Shown: positions 27,365 through 36,219 of the stretch, piece by piece
Layout of the letters: every line of letters starts with the position of its first letter
Numbering within the stretch: position 1 is the stretch's first letter
DNA from: JAPHSX01 sp039714395
Lineage (GTDB): Bacteria > Pseudomonadota > Gammaproteobacteria > Thiohalomonadales > Thiohalomonadaceae
DNA length: 64,000 bases
Direction of reading: 5' to 3'
Assembly (NCBI GenBank): GCA_039714395.1
Contig: JBDLJH010000014.1
Coordinates: 21,203-85,202 of the forward strand
Translations under genes and position numbers: made by a program
The notes under the pieces: model-generated
What the model was told of the DNA's origin: nothing
The model's database searches: none
The model's input: the letters and a program-made list of their open reading frames with translations, nothing else

Positions 27365-27485
27365 TTGACTACCTCGACAATAACGGGTTCTGTAAGACGG
27401 ACATTATACAGTGATGGGGCCGTAGTTTTCTCCGTCGGTAGGCCATCAAACAGACAGGGCCATCTATTTACCGTATGACAAGCAA

Positions 27486-27777
27486 ATGCAAACCCCTCGC
27501 CGAGGCGTGTATGAGAACAGCCAGCACATAATCAATGTACTGAAGGCGAAACTGCCCGAGCGCGGCAAGCTGCTGGAAATCGGCAGTGGCACCAGCCAGC
27601 ATGCGGTGATGTTCGCCGCTGCCCTGAATCACCTGGCACAGCAGCGACATGGCAGTGATGCACAAGGGGAGCCCGGTGTAGATCGACGAGGCGCAGCGTC
27701 CGGACCTGCTCAACCCCATCCCACTGGATGTGATCAACGCCCCCTCGCCTGAATTCGCCCTGTACTTAAGCTATTGA
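27486..27777 (+). pseudogene. Decayed DUF938 SAM methyltransferase
   Basis: The first 46 or so codons encode a DUF938-like start: VYENSQHIINVLKAKLPERG, then LLEIGSGTSQHAVMFAAAL, the SAM-binding loop. The frame then drifts into unrelated sequence. A second in-phase piece, in a different frame at 27682-27777, reads LLNPIPLDVINAP and resembles the segment that follows motif I in the intact family (about 200 residues). It soon hits a stop. The gene is thus frameshifted, internally deleted and missing its 3' two thirds. Confidence 0.7.
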
Positions 27778-27958
27778 GGTGCTGGTGAATAAGCGCACTC
27801 TGGTGTGGAGGCGGGCATAGCCCCCCATCACACAAGCAATATTAACGTTTTTTTGGCCATAGTGTGAATTCAGTCAACTATTCGCACCCGTTATCCCCTT
27901 ATTCTAGTGTTGCTATTTTTACAACATCAACAACTAAACAACTTGGGGATAAATATTA

Positions 27959-28297
27959 ATGAAAAAACTCACAGCACTTGCATCTATCCTGCTCGCACTC
28001 ACTCTATCCGCCTGCAACCAAAGCAGTGATTCCGCAGCAAAAACAGAAGCCGCAACCCCTGCTGAAGCTGCAGCTCCGGCTACTGAAGAGGCTGCCACCA
28101 CCGATGCTGCCGCACCTGCCACTGAAGAAGCCGCTGCCACCGATGACACTGCTACTGCTGAAGTCGCCGCTGCAACCGATGACGCTGCAGCCGCTACTGC
28201 TGAAGCCGCCGCTACCGTTGAAGGTGTTGCTACCGACGCCACAGCGGCAGTAAATGAAGCTGCAGATGCTGTTGAGGCTGCAACCGAAGCAAAGTAA
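27959..28297 (+). CDS. Ala/Thr/Glu-rich lipoprotein
   Basis: The 112-residue protein has a lipoprotein signal with lipobox LSAC (Cys19). The mature part is almost wholly Ala, Thr, Glu and Asp, with a duplicated AAAPATEEAA block. It is probably an unstructured or helical acidic tether on a membrane. A terminator follows. Similar low-complexity lipoproteins are common in gammaproteobacteria and have no assigned role. Confidence 0.75.
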   Translation: MKKLTALASILLALTLSACNQSSDSAAKTEAATPAEAAAPATEEAATTDAAAPATEEAAATDDTATAEVAAATDDAAAATAEAAATVEGVATDATAAVNEAADAVEAATEAK

Positions 28298-28328
28298 GTA
28301 TCTCAACACCACTGCCCAGCGGCAGTAC

Positions 28329-28359
28329 AAAAAAAGCCGACTTTATGTCGGCTTTTTTT
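28329..28359 (+). terminator. Rho-independent terminator after the Ala-rich lipoprotein
   Basis: The stem AAAAAGCCGAC/GTCGGCTTTTT with a five-base loop and flanking A and T tracts could work on both strands. Confidence 0.9.
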
Positions 28360-28557
28360 GGCATATCGTTCGGGCAGCACTCTTGCCTCCTTATCTGAGC
28401 TACGCACCGCTATGTACGAGGGTATACACGCCACTGTCATAAAAGAGCATATTTCATCCCCTTTGTGAGTCAAAAGCAGCCGCTCCATGTGGCAAGAAGT
28501 ATTGTACATCCTCAGTAATTACACCCTGTACTGCCCTGCATCCATGCACAATACTCC

Positions 28558-30414
28558 TTACACCTCTTTGTAGATTTCTGCTCCAGCTTCAACAAACTTC
28601 ACCGACATTTCATTCATTCCCTTTTCGGCGTATTCGCGAACTTCCTGCGAGATCTTCATGGAGCAGAATTTCGGCCCGCACATAGAGCAGAAGTGGGCGA
28701 CCTTGTGCGCCTCTTTGGGCATGGTCTCGTCGTGGAAGGCCATCGCCTTTTCCGGATCAAGGGCGAGGGCGAACTGGTCGTGCCAGCGGAACTCAAAACG
28801 CGCCTTGGACATGGCGTTGTCCTGCACCTGTACGCCGGGAAAACCTTTGGCCAAATCAGCTGCATGGGCGGAAACCTTGTAGGTGATAATGCCTTCACGA
28901 ACGTCCTCTTTATTGGGTAGGCCGAGATGCTCTTTGGGTGTGACGTAGCAGAGCATGGCGGTACCGTACCAGCCGATCTGCGCCGCGCCGATGCCTGAGG
29001 AGAAGTGGTCGTAACCGGGGGAGATATCGGTGACCAGCGGACCTAGGGTGTAGAACGGCGCCTCGTGGCAGGCCTCCAGCTCCTTGTCCATGTTCTCTTT
29101 GATCTTCTGCATCGGTACGTGACCGGGGCCTTCGATGATCACCTGGCAGTCGTGTTCCCAGGCGATCCTGGTCAACTCACCGAGGGTCTCCAGCTCGCCG
29201 AACTGGGCGGCATCGTTGGCATCGGCCAGAGAGCCGGGGCGCAGACCGTCGCCGAGGGAGAAGGCGACATCGTAGGCCTTCATGATCTCGCAGATCTCCT
29301 CGAAGTGGGTGTAGAGGAAGCTCTCTTCGTGGTGCGCCAGACACCACTTGGCCATGATGGAGCCACCGCGCGAGACGATGCCGGTGACGCGCTGAGCAGT
29401 CAAAGGGACATATCGCAGCAGCACACCGGCGTGGATGGTGAAGTAATCGACCCCCTGCTCGGCCTGCTCGATCAAAGTATCGCGGAAAATTTCCCAGGTA
29501 AGGTCTTCGGCAATGCCGTTCACCTTCTCCAGTGCCTGGTAGATCGGTACGGTGCCGATCGGCACCGGTGAGTTACGCAGGATCCACTCGCGGGTCTCGT
29601 GGATGTTCTTGCCGGTGGAGAGGTCCATCAGGGTGTCACCACCCCAGCGGCACGACCAGACCAGCTTCTCGACCTCTTCCTCAATGGATGAGGTGACAGC
29701 GGAGTTGCCAATGTTGGTGTTGATCTTCACCCGGAAGTTGCGGCCGATGATCATCGGCTCCTGCTCCGGGTGATTGATATTAGCGGGAATGATGGCACGG
29801 CCTGAGGCGATCTCCTCGCGCACAAACTCGGGAGTGATCTCATCGGGAATATTGGCCCCCATCGGATCTCCGGCGTGCTGGCGCAGCAGCTTCTCATAAG
29901 CAGGATCGGCCTTCATCTCCTGCAATTTGTTGTTCTCGCGAATGGCAACGTACTCCATCTCTGGCGTGATGGTGCCCTTGCGAGCGTAGTGCATTTGCGA
30001 GACGTTCTGCCCCGGCTTGGCACGGCGTGGATTGCGGATGTGTTCAAAACGCAGATTGGCCAGTTCCGGATCGCCCTGGCGCTCGGCACCATAGGCAGAG
30101 GTGGGGCCGTCGAGTAATTCAGTGTCACCGCGCTCCTCAATCCACTTTTCGCGTAACGCGGGTAGACCAGCCATCAGGTCGATTTTGGTGCTCGGGTCGG
30201 TGTAGGGGCCTGAGGTGTCATAAACGAAGATCGGCGGATTGGTCTCCGGCGCACCGGAGGTCATGGCATCATCCTGACTCACCTCACGCATCGGTACACG
30301 GATATCGGCACGCGAACCTTCCAGGTAAATCTTCTTCGATTTAGGGAACGGTTTGGTAACCTCTGCGGAGAGTTGCGAGGTCTTTTTCAGGAATTCTTCA
30401 GGGATAGCGCTCAT
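28558..30414 (-). CDS. thiC: Phosphomethylpyrimidine synthase ThiC
   Basis: ThiC rearranges aminoimidazole ribotide to hydroxymethylpyrimidine phosphate in thiamine synthesis, a radical-SAM reaction. The 618-residue protein has the family's usual length and its C-terminal iron-sulfur motif C-x2-C-x4-C (CSMCGPKFC). The N-terminal ThiC domain and core motifs (GRNFRVKIN, SRGGSIMAKWCL, EGPGHVP) are present. It stands alone under a TPP riboswitch, so thiamine pyrophosphate should shut it off. Confidence 0.98.
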   Translation of the reverse strand: MSAIPEEFLKKTSQLSAEVTKPFPKSKKIYLEGSRADIRVPMREVSQDDAMTSGAPETNPPIFVYDTSGPYTDPSTKIDLMAGLPALREKWIEERGDTELLDGPTSAYGAERQGDPELANLRFEHIRNPRRAKPGQNVSQMHYARKGTITPEMEYVAIRENNKLQEMKADPAYEKLLRQHAGDPMGANIPDEITPEFVREEIASGRAIIPANINHPEQEPMIIGRNFRVKINTNIGNSAVTSSIEEEVEKLVWSCRWGGDTLMDLSTGKNIHETREWILRNSPVPIGTVPIYQALEKVNGIAEDLTWEIFRDTLIEQAEQGVDYFTIHAGVLLRYVPLTAQRVTGIVSRGGSIMAKWCLAHHEESFLYTHFEEICEIMKAYDVAFSLGDGLRPGSLADANDAAQFGELETLGELTRIAWEHDCQVIIEGPGHVPMQKIKENMDKELEACHEAPFYTLGPLVTDISPGYDHFSSGIGAAQIGWYGTAMLCYVTPKEHLGLPNKEDVREGIITYKVSAHAADLAKGFPGVQVQDNAMSKARFEFRWHDQFALALDPEKAMAFHDETMPKEAHKVAHFCSMCGPKFCSMKISQEVREYAEKGMNEMSVKFVEAGAEIYKEV

Positions 30415-30465
30415 GGTGCGTCCTCAATAGTCGATTCGGTGGGGAGGGGGTGGACGCGATAGCGG

Positions 30466-30562
30466 CACCGCTTCCCTACGCCGGGCTTAGCCGGATCAGG
30501 TTCAAAGGGTCATCTCAGTTGGTTCTATGCGCAATAAAGCCCAACGCCCCTAGCAGTAACTC
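30466..30562 (-). promoter_or_regulatory. TPP riboswitch (thi box) upstream of thiC
   Basis: Read on the minus strand, the leader holds the conserved thi-box elements in order: AGGGGCG, CTGAGA, ACCCTTTGAACCTGATC, and CCGGCGTAGGGAA. It ends about 50 bases before the thiC start, leaving room for a ribosome-site-blocking expression platform. Confidence 0.93.
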
Positions 30563-30765
30563 CTAAAGGTATCTTATTGATCCCGATTATTCAAGTAAGC
30601 CATTGATCCAAAAACAGAAAAACCACACTAAATAAGGCGATAACAGGTTTGCGAGCACTCACATCGCAGAGTCTGTTTATGCGCCTATTATCTCCTATAA
30701 CCTTGCCTGAGCCGACTCATCCGCTTACTCTTTGTCACAGAAATAACAACAGGGGAATAACTACC

Positions 30766-31428
30766 ATGGCCGATATGAATATCGAACAGGCACGCCACAA
30801 CATGATCGAGCAGCAGATCCGTCCGTGGGATGTACTGGATCAGCAGGTGCTGGATCTGGTGATGCGCAGCCCGCGCGAGGACTTTGTTGACCCGGCGCAG
30901 CGCAACCTCGCCTTTGTCGATATGGAGCTGCCTATTGGTCATGGTGCCAGCATGATGTTCCCCCGGGTTGAGGCACGCATGCTGCAGGCCCTGCAGGTAC
31001 AGCCTGGTGATCGCGTACTGGAGATTGGCACCGGCAGTGGCTTTGTCACCATGTTGCTAGCCAGCCTGGGCAGCCATGTCTATTCGGTAGAGATTAATGA
31101 AGAGCTGGCTGTAGCAGCTGGCAAACGGCTGGCCGAGCACGGCATAGAAAATGTCGATATCAAGCTAGGCGATGCCGCCGGTGGCTGGAGTGAAAATCAG
31201 CCCTATGAAGTAATTGCCATTACCGGCTCCATGCCCAACCTGCCCGAGAGCTTTAAGCAGAACCTGCAGGTCGGTGGCCGCCTTTTCGCCATCATTGGTG
31301 AGGGTCCTGTAATGGAAGCCAAACTGATCACCCGCCTAAATGCCAATGAGTGGGAGGAAAAGGTACTATTCGAGACCCATGTATCACCTCTTAAAAACAC
31401 CATCTGTAGCAGCCCATTTAAGTTCTGA
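30766..31428 (+). CDS. Divergent protein-L-isoaspartate methyltransferase-like protein
   Basis: The 220-residue protein has the class I fold of isoaspartate repair methyltransferases: VLEIGTGSGFVTMLL (motif I), the ELPIGHG segment and IAITGS. However, the substrate loop that reads GQTISQP in true Pcm is GASMMFP here, so repair activity is doubtful. This variant is typically found just before tolC, as it is here. AGGGGAA precedes the ATG at 30766; the longer open frame has no support. Confidence 0.82.
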   Translation: MADMNIEQARHNMIEQQIRPWDVLDQQVLDLVMRSPREDFVDPAQRNLAFVDMELPIGHGASMMFPRVEARMLQALQVQPGDRVLEIGTGSGFVTMLLASLGSHVYSVEINEELAVAAGKRLAEHGIENVDIKLGDAAGGWSENQPYEVIAITGSMPNLPESFKQNLQVGGRLFAIIGEGPVMEAKLITRLNANEWEEKVLFETHVSPLKNTICSSPFKF

Positions 31429-31436
31429 GCCATCAC

Positions 31437-31460
31437 AGTGTCCGTCCCTGCGGACACTTT
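31437..31460 (+). terminator. Probable weak terminator
   Basis: The perfect eight-base stem AGTGTCCG/CGGACACT with a six-base loop is followed by only a few T. It lies ten bases after the methyltransferase stop. Confidence 0.55.
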
Positions 31461-31598
31461 CCGAGCAATTTAGTCTTGAATTTTAAACACACAAGCCTCA
31501 GCATATAAGTAGCCACTAATATTCTACGGAAGTCTGACCATTTTAGTAGTAAACTTGGATATCAGCCCGTTGACTGAACTGCTGCAAAAGGATTTAAG

Positions 31599-32897
31599 AT
31601 GAAACCAGTTATGTTGAAGCTCATCACCGCCTCGGTGTTAATGTTTGGGGTAGCTTCAGTGCATGCCGAAAACCTGCTCGATGTCTATCGCATGGCACAG
31701 CAGAGTGATCCGACACTGCGTGCCGCCGAGGCGGGAAACCAGGCCGCGCAAGAGGGACTATCCCAGAGCCGCGCCGCGCTACTGCCGCAGGTAAACCTGA
31801 CCGCCAACGTCACCCAGAACCAGCGCGATATCAACGGAACCAGCACCGACTATGAGTCCAACGGCTACAATTTGAGTCTGGTGCAAAGCCTCTATCATCA
31901 CGATCACTACAAGCAGCTGGAAAAGGCCGATGCCGGTATCGCCCAGGCCAATGCTCAATATGAGGCGCAACGTCAGGGACTAATTCTGCGTGTGGCCGAT
32001 GCCTATTTCAATCTGCTTGCCGGTCAGGACAACCTGGCCACCGCCGAGGCCTCCAAGCGCGCCATTGGGCAACAGCTACGCCAGACACAGCAACGCTTTG
32101 AGGTAGGCCTCTCCGCCATCACCGACGTGCACGAGGCACAGGCCGGTTATGATGCCGCTGTTGCCGCCGAGATCACCGCCCGCAACGGACTCGATATCGC
32201 CCGCGAGGCCTTGCGCGAAATTACCGGACAGGAGCCTCTGGCACCCGCCCCGCTGCAGGAAACGATGCCGCTGCTTACCCCTGATCCCGCCAACATCGGA
32301 CAGTGGGTAGAGAAAGCCCTGGAACAGAATCTGCCACTAATCGCCGCCGAGGCCGCTAGCCGGGCCGCTGGCGAGGAGCTGCGCCGCCGCGATGCAGGCC
32401 ACTACCCCACCCTCGACCTGGTGGCCAACCACAACTACTCTGATACCACAGACCTTGATGGCAATGAGTACACGAACAACAGCATTGGCGTACAACTCAC
32501 CGTGCCCATCCTCTCCGGTGGCCTCACCTCGGCACAGAGCCGAGAGGCCCGCGCCCTCTATACCCAGGCCCAGGAGACACTGGAGGCGCAGCGCCGTGCC
32601 ACCATACGAGAGGTACGCAGTGCCTACCTCGGCGTTACCGCAGGTATCAGTCAGGTGCAGGCCCGTAAACAGGCACTCTCCTCGGCACAGACCGCACTAA
32701 AAGCGACCCAGGCCGGCTTCGAGGTAGGCACCCGTACCGCCGTCGATGTACTCAACTCACAACAGGTGCGCTACAGTGCCCAGCGCGACTATGCCCGTTC
32801 CCGTTATGACTACCTGCTAGCCACCCTGCGCCTGAAACAAGCCGCTGGCAGCCTCAGCGAAGAGGACATCACCCTGGTCAACGGCTGGCTCGAATAA
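31599..32897 (+). CDS. tolC: TolC-family outer membrane channel
   Basis: The 432-residue protein has a signal peptide cut after VASVHA and the duplicated alpha-helical/beta-strand layout of TolC. Each half has NLLDVYRMAQQSDPTLR-like and long helical coils, and the late GTRTAVDVLNSQQ motif is present. It forms the outer membrane and periplasmic tunnel for efflux pumps and type I secretion. No pump genes are adjacent. AAGGAT precedes the ATG. Confidence 0.93.
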   Translation: MKPVMLKLITASVLMFGVASVHAENLLDVYRMAQQSDPTLRAAEAGNQAAQEGLSQSRAALLPQVNLTANVTQNQRDINGTSTDYESNGYNLSLVQSLYHHDHYKQLEKADAGIAQANAQYEAQRQGLILRVADAYFNLLAGQDNLATAEASKRAIGQQLRQTQQRFEVGLSAITDVHEAQAGYDAAVAAEITARNGLDIAREALREITGQEPLAPAPLQETMPLLTPDPANIGQWVEKALEQNLPLIAAEAASRAAGEELRRRDAGHYPTLDLVANHNYSDTTDLDGNEYTNNSIGVQLTVPILSGGLTSAQSREARALYTQAQETLEAQRRATIREVRSAYLGVTAGISQVQARKQALSSAQTALKATQAGFEVGTRTAVDVLNSQQVRYSAQRDYARSRYDYLLATLRLKQAAGSLSEEDITLVNGWLE

Positions 32898-32900
32898 AAG

Positions 32901-32963
32901 AAGTCATAAGTCTCTAGTCAAAAATCAAAAGACTCAAGGCTTACAACTAGCGACTCCTGACTT
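32901..32963. repeat. 18-bp imperfect inverted repeat
   Basis: AAGTCATAAGTCTCTAGT (32901-32918) pairs at 15 of 18 positions with the arm at 32946-32963, leaving a 27-base loop. It starts three bases after the tolC stop. It could be a transcript end or a small mobile-element remnant. Confidence 0.6.
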
Positions 32964-32998
32964 GTTCTTATCCCCCTTGGGCCAGTAAACTACGGCCC

Positions 32999-33535
32999 AT
33001 GAACGAAAACACACTTTTCCCTCCCGCCGCGCCCGACTTCAGCGACCCGCTGGGGCTATTACGCGCCTGTCATGACCGTATATCTCAACACTGCGACACC
33101 CTGCAAAGGCTTGCCGTTCACATCGCTGAGAAGGGTGTTGATCAGGAGGCCCGCGAGGCCGCCGCCCAGGTGCATCGCTACTTCACGGTGGCGGCTAAGC
33201 ATCACAGCCAGGACGAGGAGCAGGATCTGTTCCCTCGCCTGGCACGCCAGAGCCTCAAGCTGGCCGATATCATTCACCAGTTAAAGCAGGAGCACGAGGC
33301 TATTGATGCCCTGTGGGAACCGCTTGAACCTTTGCTTAACCGTCCTGCCTCAATCGAGGACAACAGCGCCTTCAGCGAACAGGTCAAACAGTTCACCGAC
33401 GCCTACCGTGCCCATATTCGCAAGGAGAATGAGGACCTTCTCAACCTGGCACAGCACATCTTCGGCAGCGATGAGCTGATGCAGATCGGCGAGAAAATGG
33501 CCGAACGTCGCGGCAAACATATCAAGCTACGCTAA
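32999..33535 (+). CDS. Hemerythrin-like cation-binding protein
   Basis: The 178-residue protein is an all-helical HHE domain. Possible di-iron ligands are seen in order: His25 (ACHDR), a His in QVHRYF, HHSQDEEQDLFP, QEHEAID, and HIRKENEDLL. Such proteins bind oxygen, sense it, or repair iron-sulfur clusters. It precedes lpxL by 17 bases and may be cotranscribed with the lipid A genes, though a functional link is not evident. Confidence 0.82.
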   Translation: MNENTLFPPAAPDFSDPLGLLRACHDRISQHCDTLQRLAVHIAEKGVDQEAREAAAQVHRYFTVAAKHHSQDEEQDLFPRLARQSLKLADIIHQLKQEHEAIDALWEPLEPLLNRPASIEDNSAFSEQVKQFTDAYRAHIRKENEDLLNLAQHIFGSDELMQIGEKMAERRGKHIKLR

Positions 33536-33552
33536 GAGTTGACGACGACATC

Positions 33553-34473
33553 ATGAGAGCAGCCCCGGCTTTCAAACCCACCCAATTTCTCGCCCCGCGC
33601 CACTGGCCTACCTGGCTTGCTCTGGGGCTGATGCGTCTGATCTCACTACTCCCCTGGTCAGTACAGGTCAGCCTGGGATCCGCACTGGGCGGTCTGCTCT
33701 ACCACCTCATCTCCAGCCGCCGCCGGGTAGCCGATATCAATCTTAGCCACTGCTTTCCCGACATGGATGCAGCACAGCGGGAGCAGCTGGTTCGAGACAC
33801 CTTCCGAGCCTCTGCTATCTCTGTCTTCGAAGGGGGGATGAGCTGGTGGGGTAACGACCATCGCCTTAAGCCACTTTACCAGATTGAGGGACTGAAACAC
33901 CTGGAGACAGCACGCGCCCAGGGCCGTGGAGTGATCCTGCTGGGTGGCCACTACACCACCCTGGAAATCAGTGGCCGCTTTCTCGCCTACCACGTTGAGG
34001 GGTTGCAGCCGATCTATAAGCCAGCACGCAATCCATTGTTCGAGGCGGTACTGGCCCACTCACGCAAACACCTGTTCGACGACCTGCTCAACAGCAAAGA
34101 TATGCGCACCATTCTACGCAATCTGAAAAAGGGCAAGGTGGTGTGGTATGCGCCGGATCAGGACTTCGGACGCGAGCGCTCGGTTTTCGCCCCCTTCTTC
34201 GGTGTGGCCACCGCCACGCTTAACACCACAGCACGCATGGCACGGCTTTCCAAAGCACCACTGGTGCCCTACACCTCGGAGCGACTGGTCGACGGCAGCT
34301 TTATGATCCGCCTGCAACCGGCACTGGAAAATTTCCCCTGTGGTGACGACCTGAAGGATGCCAGCCGCACCAACCACATCATTGAGGAACAGATACGCAA
34401 AGTACCAGCGCAATACCTGTGGATACACAAACGCTTCAAGACCCGCCCCGAGGGCGAGCCTGGTTTCTATTAA
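33553..34473 (+). CDS. lpxL: Lipid A biosynthesis lauroyl/acyltransferase (LpxL/LpxM family)
   Basis: The 306-residue inner-membrane enzyme has a membrane-facing N-terminus and the H-x4-E active-site motif of the family (His133-Glu138 in GGHYTTLE). WYAPDQDFG, VFAPFFG, and a C-terminal WIHKRFKTRPEG are also present. It transfers a secondary acyl chain from acyl-ACP to Kdo-lipid A or its precursor. The waaA gene follows after two bases, so the two consecutive lipid A and Kdo steps are coupled. Confidence 0.93.
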   Translation: MRAAPAFKPTQFLAPRHWPTWLALGLMRLISLLPWSVQVSLGSALGGLLYHLISSRRRVADINLSHCFPDMDAAQREQLVRDTFRASAISVFEGGMSWWGNDHRLKPLYQIEGLKHLETARAQGRGVILLGGHYTTLEISGRFLAYHVEGLQPIYKPARNPLFEAVLAHSRKHLFDDLLNSKDMRTILRNLKKGKVVWYAPDQDFGRERSVFAPFFGVATATLNTTARMARLSKAPLVPYTSERLVDGSFMIRLQPALENFPCGDDLKDASRTNHIIEEQIRKVPAQYLWIHKRFKTRPEGEPGFY

Positions 34474-34475
34474 AA

Positions 34476-35726
34476 ATGATCCATACACCACCGCCACACC
34501 TCGCCCTGCTGTTCTACAACACCCTATTGTGGCTGCTCACCCCCTATCTGCTCTGGCGCTTTTTTCGCGAGGGACGTACCTACCGAGATAACAGATACGC
34601 GGCACAGCGTCGCGGCCATGCCCACAAACATTTTACCGAACATCCGGTCTGGTTTCATACCGCCTCGGTAGGCGAAGTCAACGCACTGCTGCCGCTGATT
34701 GAGGCACTACACCGGCAGCGCCCCGAGTTACCGCTTCTGCTCACCAGCAATACCGCCAGCAGCGGTCGCCTGGCACGCGACAAACTACCCGCGGGGGTAG
34801 AGCATGCCTACCTGCCAATGGACTGGCGCAACGCCGTGCTGCGCTTTCTTTCCCAGAGCCAACCGCGCCTCGGTGTGATCATGGAGACCGAGCTGTGGCC
34901 CAACCTCTATCAACTCTGCGCTGAGGGCGGCACACCACTCATCATCATCAATGGCCGGGTATCACAAAAGACCCTACGTGCGCCTGGCTGGCTACGTAAA
35001 CTCTACCGTGACTGCCTGCAACAGACCTCTCTGGTGCTTGCCCGCTCCGATGCAGATAGAGACAACTTTCTCAAACTGGGGGCGAGTACCAATCGGTGCC
35101 ATGTAACGGGCAACATCAAATTTGCCGCCCTCAACAGCGATTCGCCCAGCCCCATTGAACTGGGCCGTTCTTATATACTGGCCGCCTCCAGCCGCGATGA
35201 TGAGGAACGGTTGATCGTCGAGGCGTGGCAGAAGACAAAACGCAACGAGCTACTGGTGATCGCCCCACGTCACCCGCAACGTCTCAATGCAATTCTCCGC
35301 GACCTCAAGCCATTCGGCCTCAACATCGCCGTACGCAGTCGCAACGAGCAACCCGATGCAACAACACAGCTCTATATCGCCGACACCTTCGGTGAGCTAC
35401 GCGGATTTATGGCCGGGGCCAAACTGGTCTTTATGGGTGGCTCACTGGTAGCAAAGGGGGGGCATAACATTCTGGAGCCCGCCGCGCTGGGCAGGGCGGT
35501 GATCACCGGGCCGCATATGGAGAACTTTAGTGATGAGACCCGCACCCTGCTGGAGGGAAAAGGTCTGCTTCAGGTCAACTCAGAGGAAGAGTTAAGCAAG
35601 GCATTTATCACACTATTGGAAGATGAGGCTGAGTGCCTCGCACAAGGTGCAAGGGCCAGAACAACACTGGAGTATCACAGTGATATGGTGGAACGGTATA
35701 TGAAGATATTGCGGGAGTATCTCTAA
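34476..35726 (+). CDS. waaA: Kdo transferase WaaA (KdtA)
   Basis: The 416-residue GT30 enzyme attaches Kdo from CMP-Kdo to lipid IVA. It has an N-terminal membrane anchor (LALLFYNTLLWLLTPYLLW), the catalytic Glu67 in HTASVGEVNA, METELWPN, and FMGGSLVAKGGHNILEPA for nucleotide-sugar binding. The ATG at 34476 is two bases after the lpxL stop. Its stop codon is the first base block of the 137-bp repeat array. The nearby Kdo kinase suggests a single, phosphorylated Kdo, as in Haemophilus and Vibrio. Confidence 0.95.
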   Translation: MIHTPPPHLALLFYNTLLWLLTPYLLWRFFREGRTYRDNRYAAQRRGHAHKHFTEHPVWFHTASVGEVNALLPLIEALHRQRPELPLLLTSNTASSGRLARDKLPAGVEHAYLPMDWRNAVLRFLSQSQPRLGVIMETELWPNLYQLCAEGGTPLIIINGRVSQKTLRAPGWLRKLYRDCLQQTSLVLARSDADRDNFLKLGASTNRCHVTGNIKFAALNSDSPSPIELGRSYILAASSRDDEERLIVEAWQKTKRNELLVIAPRHPQRLNAILRDLKPFGLNIAVRSRNEQPDATTQLYIADTFGELRGFMAGAKLVFMGGSLVAKGGHNILEPAALGRAVITGPHMENFSDETRTLLEGKGLLQVNSEEELSKAFITLLEDEAECLAQGARARTTLEYHSDMVERYMKILREYL

Positions 35727-36219
35727 AAAGAGTGCCTGATATTTCACCGTAACCGTAGGAGCAGCTCTGCCGCGATGTTGTATGGAATCGCGCTGGAAGC
35801 GCTCCTACAATGACCCCTGATTATCACAAGCAACGCCGTGTTGCGGAAGTATCGTATCGCTAAAAAATGTGCCCGATAATTCACCGCAACCGTAGGAGCG
35901 GCTCCGCCGCGATGATCTATAAAATCGCGCTGGAAGCGCTCCTACAACGTCCCCTGATTATCACAAGCAACGCCGTGTTGCGGAAGTATCGTATCGCTAA
36001 AAAATGTGCCCGATATTTCACCGTAACCGTAGGAGCGGCTCTGCCGCGATAATCTATAAAATCGCGCTGGAAGCGCTCCTACAATGTCCCCTGATTATCA
36101 CAAGCAACGCCGTGTTGCGGAAGTATCGTATCGCTAAAAAATGTGCCCGATATTTCACCGCAACCGTAGGATCGGCTCCGCCGCGATATTGTATGGAAGC
36201 GCTCCTACAATGTCCCCTG
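35723..36219. repeat. 137-bp tandem repeat array with REP-like palindromic core
   Basis: The core GTAGGAG starts at 35755, 35892, 36029 and 36166, exactly 137 bases apart each time. Each core is an imperfect palindrome (GTAGGAGCGGCT..CCGCGAT, a short loop, ATCGCG..AGCGCTCCTAC). The spacer carries CACAAGCAACGCCGTGTTGCGG and CTAAAAAATGTGCCCGAT. The fourth core lacks the inner ATCGCGCT arm. The phase begins at the waaA stop and the last copy runs into the kdkA stop codon. 137 is not a multiple of three, so the short open frames inside are not genes. Confidence 0.93.

Noticed and set aside
35723..36219. Possible CRISPR array
   Set aside because: Units are 137 bp with conserved spacers and palindromic cores; there are no variable spacers and no cas genes.
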